A DNA stretch of 64,000 bases from Bursaphelenchus xylophilus (taxonomy: Eukaryota; Nematoda; Chromadorea; Rhabditida; Aphelenchoididae). Both the position numbers and the translations under genes were made by a program. The notes beneath the pieces were generated by a model, which made no database searches, was not told where the DNA came from, and saw only the letters and a list, made by a program, of their open reading frames with translations. Below are positions 58,397 to 64,000 of this stretch, one piece after another. Within the stretch, counting starts at the first letter, position 1, and each line of letters opens with the position of its first letter. Location of the stretch: positions 3,653,501 to 3,717,500 of the forward strand of contig CAJFCV020000005.1 in assembly GCA_904066235.2 (NCBI GenBank), in the 5' to 3' direction.

Positions 58397-59097
58397 TTGA
58401 AGAAATGCCGCAATGATGGAAAAATGAAACGTCGGATGAAGAAGGAAACGAAGCGTGAAGATCCATTGCAAACCAACCGGAATTTCCTGCTTGGTAAGAT
58501 CTTTGGACGAAGAGACTCTTTAGGAAATATGTTTTATTTCATGTTTGCTGTTGATTTCAGAATGTATAAATCATCGACCGATTCGCAAAGTGCAGTCTGG
58601 AATTTTTTATCCTCCGGGTGCCCTCTTCTCACTGGATAAACGCGTTGGCGGATGGTTGGAGCGGCCTCAAACAAAATTTTCAACATTACCACAAGTTGGC
58701 GGAGTGGGAAGACAACTTCTTTCGAACTGGATGATAGAGGCTATGATCGTCGCTTGCAGTATAGCAAAACTCAGAAAAAATATCAACAAACAAGTCGTCG
58801 CATCGAAGTTGAGAAGGTCCCGCTGATTCTGAATGGACGCGAAGGAGTTTACTTTATTGGTTTCGACAACGGTAAGCGGTTCATTTCTTTTCTATTTCGC
58901 TTTTAGGCCTGTCGCTAAACAACAAAATCATACCGGATAGCCCAAACAACGTCCTGGTTTGCCACGATGGAATGGACTCCGCCAGGAAGTCGAAGAATAC
59001 CCGGTGGACTAAACTCCGTGCCCGCCGGAATCTCTTCAACCGCTCGGAAGACGCCTTTAGCGTGGACACCGCATCCACATCCTCCAGTACAGCATAA
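58397..59097 (+). pseudogene. Plus-strand split ORF inside the long-TIR unit
   Basis: Not recognised. A basic exon ending at 58493 (KKCRNDGKMKRRMKKETKRE) has a GTAAGA donor. The next exon begins at 58561 after TTTCAG (CINHRPIRKVQSGIFYPPG). A frame change is then needed before TTSFELDDRGYDRRLQYSK, which runs to a donor at 58871. After a 35-bp intron the last exon, 58907-59097, ends TAA. The frame change implies a missed intron or a frameshift, and no clear start codon is found. Confidence 0.35.
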
Positions 59098-60045
59098 AAA
59101 CTTCGTTATTTTCATTTAGGTAGGAAAATTACCGTTAGCGTTTACTTGTGTTATTTATTTTGTATAGGATAATTACGTATCTATTTTTATGTGGGAAAAT
59201 CAAAAACGAGGAAAGTTGACTTGTTTGTAAATTTTTTATTCGATGGCATAGGAAAAATAAAGCATTTTGTTATGATTCATTCGGACGTTGTACTTGCGAA
59301 ATCCATGTTGTGCGAAAAAATCGGATCCACATCAAATCAATTTGACACTCCGTCTTTTGGCTTTTCGCGACACCCGCGACCGACAATAATTTTTCTTTTT
59401 TTTTGTCCTTTTTTGACGTTTATAGCCAGAGTTTGATGAAAACGGCAAAATTTTTGCCAAAGTATACTAAAATAATTTTTTTTCAACAATTGGTGAAACT
59501 TTTCAGCGAGTTCTAACCTGAAATGGCCATTTAGATGCCCAAAAAACGTATTTTTGTCTCAGTTTTGCGAAGTGTTAGATCGTTTCATGCGATCTAAAAC
59601 ACAATTCAAACGTTTCGCCGTCAAATTCTGACAAAAACCCCTTTTTTCGCGAAGAAATTCGCGAAAAAATGCGCGAAGAAACCCCGTTTTTCGCGAGAAA
59701 ATCCGCTCTTCGCGAGCAAAAACCAAAAAGCTCATTGATTGGCCCTCCGAAAGTGGGGGCGGAGTCAGCTAAAAGTGCCGGCACAACTCGATTCTTGCCA
59801 GCAAAAAAAAGTGGGCTTCGGCGAACTCCAAAACCTGCCGGCTTAAAAAAAAAAGTGACGGCGACTTTTTTTTTTGCACCGAAAAAACGGCGTTCTGGCA
59901 GATTTCGGATCTCGCCGGCTGAAAATTGACGGCAAAATGAAGAATCTGAAAACTGACAAAAATGGCGGCGAAATCCGAGAGAATTTCCAAAAAAATTTTT
60001 ACAGATGTAATACACCAGACTTATATAGTGATGTATATATATATA

Positions 60046-60659
60046 CATCACGTTCAACTAGCGAATTATATAGAGTATATAATTATATATTTAATATTTG
60101 AAAACAAGTAAACGTCATTTGGAGATTTAAAAAATTACGGCGGGCTTGTCCATGTACGAAATCATACACTGTATCATATATAGAATTACGTTAAATTCGT
60201 TGTGCCACTTTTAAATTTGTTACAAATCACAATAATACATAATATCGATAAAATAAAAACATGCAAAGCGCGAAGAGTAAAAAATATTCGATTTTTTTCT
60301 CATATCCTTGATGATACAGACTGCTTTTTCTACATAAAGCAAAGATAAATGAATGAACGACAAATGCTCAAAATTTTCTGTGATTACATTGCGTTAGCAA
60401 TAGCATATTTTTGAGGTCTTGATATCACTTTATGACGTAGGAAATCTAGTCTGTAAATCATTTTTCTGCGGCAGTTGGGCTGCTTCAGTTTTTGAGTTTG
60501 ACAGAGAAATGTGAATATACAAGAACTATGATTTACCATTGTACCAGATGAACGCCCAAGCCAAAAATTAATGAATAAGTTCTATATGTTGGCCAGGCAC
60601 TATAAAAATTAATATTTATTGATAAAAATCTCCCAATCAATACTATATTTTTCACATTT
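60046..60659. other. Intergenic
   Basis: AT-rich, no gene recognised. Confidence 0.4.
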
Positions 60660-62084
60660 TTATATTTTGGCCAAGCCAGCCAACAGATAATCTTGGATTT
60701 CCTTGGTTGTTTTGAATGCCCGGCGTCCTTCTTGGTTAGTGATTTCACTCCACGAGTCTCGAACTGAAATTTCAACGTATTACGGAGCTACAGATCATCT
60801 CTTACCATCCTCAGCGGTCGGGTTCTTGAAGAATTTCCCCTTGGTTCGGTAGTATTTGAACTGCCCGTACCATTGAGCACCGGCTGTATAGATCTGCCCA
60901 GTTGTCTCATTCTGCTTCGACACGATGTAGACAACCATTGGAGTGACATATTCCGGTTTTAGGGCGTGCACAGCTTCTTGAGACATTACAGTCAACGTCA
61001 GCCGACTTCCAGCAGTAGGGCTCAAAACGTTGACTCCAATCCCATATTTCTTTCCTTCCAATGCCAAAGCGTTGGACATTCCGATAAGGCCGAGTTTGGC
61101 TGAAAAATGACGTATAATATTAGTAGATTGATGATGCGTTGACAGCTGTAAAAAAAGTTACCGGCAGCATAATTGACTTGACCAAAACTCCCATAGATTC
61201 CGGAGTTGGAGCTGGTGAAAAGAATTCGCCCATATTTCTGTTTCCTCATGTGCGGCCAAGCAGCTTTAGTGCAAGAGTAAGCGCCATTCAAGTGGACTTT
61301 CATTATGAGGTCTGAAATTAATGACTACAGAAGTAATTATGTATTCTTCAGTCTTTGATTTGATGTAAAGGAAATTCCTTGTATATAAGGCCTTGAAAAA
61401 GAATTTCAAGAGATTCCTCTATAAAAGAGTTTTGTTTTACGGACTTCCATTTTAGCCTAGAATGGTCTGTTAGGGCCTTTGAAAATGTTTTTTATATACA
61501 GGTTTAATGAAAAGACGATTGAAGAAGTCGTTTAGGTCAAAAAACCTATTTCTTTAATGAAAAGCAAAATTGCGCGGAATCGTACTCCTCCTCGTATTTT
61601 AGAAGCTAAACAATTGCCTCTCTAGAAGACTGATTTTGTTGTTCATGTTTTGCAACTTACTCCAGTCGATCTCTTTCATGTTTCCAAACGAGATATCACG
61701 GAGAATTCCGGCATTATTGATCAAGATATCTGAAAGTTTCAAATCGATATTAGCGGCACAATTTACATCTCAAATTACACCCTTCTACACAGCAAAAAAA
61801 CACATCTCACCGATTCTCCCGAAATTGTCAATCGCTGTTTTTACAATCCTCTCTCCATGTTCAACACTATCATTGTTGGCAACAGCTATTCCTCCCTCTT
61901 TTCTGATCTCATCCACCACTTTATCCGCCGCTCTCGACCCGCCAGATCCATGAGCGTCGCCTCCCAGATCATTAACCACAACTTTGGCCCCTCTTTTTGC
62001 CAATTCTAGGGCATAAGTTCGGCCAAGGCCGTTGCCAGCCCCCGTAACCACGGCTACTTGCCCGTCAAATCGGATTGAAGACAT
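60660..62084 (-). CDS. dhs-28: Peroxisomal D-3-hydroxyacyl-CoA dehydrogenase (MFE-2 SDR domain, DHS-28 type)
   Basis: Short-chain dehydrogenase oxidising D-3-hydroxyacyl-CoA in peroxisomal beta-oxidation; in C. elegans DHS-28 shortens ascaroside pheromone side chains. Exons (minus): 61811-62084, 61661-61729, 61162-61311, 60806-61099, 60660-60763; 296 aa. Cofactor motif TGAGNGLG (14-21), then [20 protein letters not shown], a hallmark of MFE-2 proteins, NNAG (96-99), and the catalytic Ser ~149, Tyr 162 and Lys 166 ([20 protein letters not shown]). The chain ends ...[11 protein letters not shown] is a known PTS1 variant in yeast multifunctional enzyme, so peroxisomal import is likely. The SCP-2 domain found in C. 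elegans DHS-28 is absent, as is the hydratase. The upstream gluconokinase ends 385 bp before the ATG, so an operon is possible. Confidence 0.9.
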
Positions 62085-62469
62085 TGTAAAAATATTAGTT
62101 TTGTAGTAAAAGTAGAGATTTAATATATGTTTAAAGCAGGGTAAATCACTGTTTAGTTGCAGGCATGTGGTTTAGATTTGTTTTTCGCTGAGAAAGCGAT
62201 TGTTTTCCGCAACAAAACTCAACGAGCATTCGAAGGCTACGGACCTCGTAGTGTTGATCTAGGGGGAAATATAGAGACGTTTTGTTGCAATTAAAACATA
62301 AAATTTTTACTAAAACACAAGGTCTGTATAACAGACGGGATCTGTCATTTTAAAGGCTTGAAAAATCGGTCATCATGACGTATTTTTCGAAACGAAAAAA
62401 ATGGTTAGTTCTTATGACAATCACAGCATTTATATAGACCATTACTACTTGCTACATTACATACAAACT
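62085..62469. other. Spacer between gluconokinase and dhs-28
   Basis: 385 bp between two same-strand genes, in the range of nematode intercistronic regions. I see no obvious SL2 signal or U-rich element, so an operon is only a possibility. Confidence 0.4.
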
Positions 62470-63346
62470 TTATTTACTAACTACTTTTACAATTTTTCCC
62501 ACAATTTTCTCTGGCGTCTCCATTCCATCCACAATAAACACATTTCTCTCGTCTTTGGGCGTCTCAAAATCCCGAAACTGACTCTCCAATAGATTCGGTT
62601 TGGCATAATGACCCGTTCTTTTGGCCATTCTGGAGACCAAATGCTCTGTTGTAACCTCCAATATTACTATAGCGAGATCTGGGTTAGATGCGGTGAAAAG
62701 ATCACGATATTTTTTCTTTAAACATGAACATCCAAGGACTGTGCGAGGAGAAGTTGAAGCAATTTCGGAGAGCTTCTGAAGCCAAGGGGCTCGATCTTCA
62801 TCTGAAATTGGAAATTTGAAAAAATGAAATTTGGAAAAAATAGAACTTTTTTGAAATAAATTTTTTTATAGCAGGTAAAAAAACTTGAAAAAACGCTGAT
62901 AATTAGCTGAAATCGTTCTGCGAAAAAAATAAAATGAGTTTACAACTGAAATTCCGATGTTTTCAAAAAATGATAAGGGGGGCCAAGGCAAAAAATTTTC
63001 GTAGGAAAGTGCCAAAAAGTTTCAGATTTTGATGAAACATGGCACAAATCACGGATATAATCCAGTCAAAGCAACACGAGATTACTCGCTTGCGATTATC
63101 AGAAAGCATTAGGATTTTTTGCATTTCAAAATTTGCCGAAAATTATGACTTTTTTGAGATTCCTATGATTCAAAAAAACTCACCATTCAGCCCGATTCCC
63201 TGACCCATTTTGGCTTTATTTTCCTGCGAATGATAATCATCGCCATCAACAAAAGTGTAGCCCAATTTGTCGGCCAATAATCGACCAACCGTCGATTTCC
63301 CACACCCTGCAACTCCTCCAATAATTATGAATTCTGGGATTGTCAT
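62470..63346 (-). CDS. Gluconokinase (EC 2.7.1.12)
   Basis: Phosphorylates D-gluconate to 6-phosphogluconate with ATP, feeding the pentose phosphate pathway. Exons (minus): 63184-63346 and 62470-62801; 164 aa, the usual small size of the IdnK/GntK family. Walker A GVAGCGKST at residues 11-19, then the family segment FVDGDDYHSQENKAKMGQGI, DEDRAPWLQKL and SCLKKKYRDL, and a C-terminal ESQFRDFETP (the family has Q...LE.P). A ~380-bp intron separates the exons and contains a dispersed repeat patch near 63030. Confidence 0.93.
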
Positions 63347-63744
63347 GGTAACTTGATATGATGAGATTTATTCTAATCGACCCGGTCTGAAAATAATTTT
63401 TTTTATTTTTTCTATAAAATCCCCAAAAATCTGCAAAGTAAATAATAAATTTACCCTTCCAAAACAATGACTACATAAAAAATTGAAAGCTTTTGACAAA
63501 AAAGGAAAAAATAAAAGCCCTCTTTTTTCACGTTTCGTCCACGCCAAATTGATTGGGTTAACTTTTATCAAACCGAAAATAAAAAAAATCACAGAGAAAA
63601 AATTAGAATGATCTCAATTCTTGATTTCCACATCTGTTTACAAGTGCATTTCCACAGTTGATTATTTCGATAATTTTGGCAGTAACTTCATCACATAGGG
63701 GGAACCGACATTGGAGCCACATAACTGCCTAAAATATACAGGGT
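63347..63744. other. Upstream of gluconokinase
   Basis: No gene recognised. Confidence 0.4.
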
Positions 63745-63769
63745 CTTTCAAGAAACGTGAAGGAAAGTC

Positions 63770-64000
63770 GGAGGCTATAACTTTCAGCGGAGGCGGCGGA
63801 GAGAGTTCATTTTTGGAATATGTATTTTTAAGCGACATTTTTTGCCCTGGTTTTCGGGGTAAAAGAGCCCTTTTTCAAAAGGTTGTAGCCACCTCAGTTT
63901 GGGCTTAAAAATCTTGTTATCTTGTAGGCAAAAAATAAAGTCGCTTAAAAATACATATTCCAAAAACGAACTTTCTGCGCCGCCTCTGCCGTAGGTTATA
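63770..64000. repeat. Inverted repeat cut by the window end
   Basis: The left arm (about 63770-63846, GAGGCGGCGGAGAGAGTTC, TTTTGGAATATGTATTTTTA) and right arm (about 63928-64000, TAAAAATACATATTCCAAAA, CTTTCTGCGCCGCCTCTGCC) are inverted copies around an ~80-bp centre. It is probably a palindromic MITE that continues past the window. Confidence 0.75.

Larger units (their letters stand above)
56655..60045. mobile_element. Putative ~3.4-kb element with ~450-bp inverted terminal repeats
   Basis: The left arm (about 56655-57103) and right arm (about 59592-60045) are inverted copies. Outer parts share AAGTCTGGTGTATTA and GGAAATTCTCTCGGATTTCG; inner parts share GTGCCGGCACTTTTAGCTG, CACTTTCGG, TTCGCGAA-rich runs and GTCAGAATTTGACGGCG. 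Arms are GC-rich and packed with small palindromes (GACGGC/GCCGTC, GCCGGC, TTCGCGAA). The 2.5-kb interior holds intron-bearing ORFs on both strands running outward from ~58.2 kb, all disrupted. Outer ends lie next to (AT)n runs, so a target-site duplication cannot be read. It could be a DNA transposon of unknown class or an inverted segmental duplication. Confidence 0.65.

Noticed and set aside
1..64000. CRISPR arrays, rRNA genes, bacterial operons or viral genes
   Set aside because: None seen; the window is intron-rich nematode nuclear DNA throughout.

Overview
This window is nuclear DNA from a nematode. The evidence is a cuticle collagen ending in a Cys-Pro-Cys-Pro tail, a mitochondrial EF-Tu with the long nematode-type C-terminal extension, many short AT-rich introns ending in TTTCAG or TTTTAG, splice-acceptor-like sites just upstream of several start codons (consistent with spliced-leader trans-splicing), and a DSL-type Notch ligand. 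The species cannot be named from the sequence. Exons are GC-richer and introns and spacers are very T/A-rich. Exon models were assembled by hand by following the reading frame across GT-AG (and two GC-AG) introns.

Layout. 0-7 kb: tRNA-Thr genes, two copies of a 155-bp TA-flanked inverted-repeat element and a large fold-back element. 7.3-12.6 kb (+): an 11-exon DSL Notch ligand with MNNL-like, DSL and 7 EGF modules, whose third intron holds a tRNA-Thr plus a broken duplicate of xbx-1 exons 1-3. 13.7-15.7 kb (-): an unrecognised Gln/Ser-rich 520-aa protein. 16-24.5 kb: gene-poor, with MITEs, dispersed repeats and one tRNA-Thr. 24.5-26.1 kb (+): a TMBIM/Bax-inhibitor membrane protein. 27.4 kb (-): a tRNA with a Lys (TTT) anticodon. 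27.7-29.9 kb (-): dynein-2 light intermediate chain (xbx-1/DYNC2LI1) with a tRNA-Thr inside intron 3. 30.9-32.8 kb (+): a cuticle collagen. 33.25-34.45 kb (-): an unresolved gene with tandemly duplicated exon-intron units. 34.9-36.8 kb (+): mitochondrial EF-Tu, convergent with 37.1-40.8 kb (-) NOC3, which uses two GC-AG introns. 43.3-44.2 kb (+): a small EF-hand protein. 45.2-48.9 kb (-): a FERM protein of the FRMD8 family, rich in micro-palindromes. 49-56.6 kb: gene-poor. 56.65-60.05 kb: a ~3.4-kb unit bounded by ~450-bp inverted repeats with disrupted intron-bearing ORFs inside. 60.7-62.1 kb (-): peroxisomal SDR (dhs-28/MFE-2 type). 62.5-63.35 kb (-): gluconokinase.

The genes do not form one pathway; this is an ordinary gene-rich autosome-like segment. 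The most notable structure is a family of seven sequence-identical tRNA-Thr(AGT) genes dispersed with homologous flanks, apparently spread by segmental duplication, one of which carried part of a ciliary dynein gene into the Notch-ligand intron. Other unusual items are the long-TIR unit at 56.65-60.05 kb, an exon-duplicating gene at 33-34.5 kb, paired GC-AG introns in NOC3, and two families of very short dispersed motifs.
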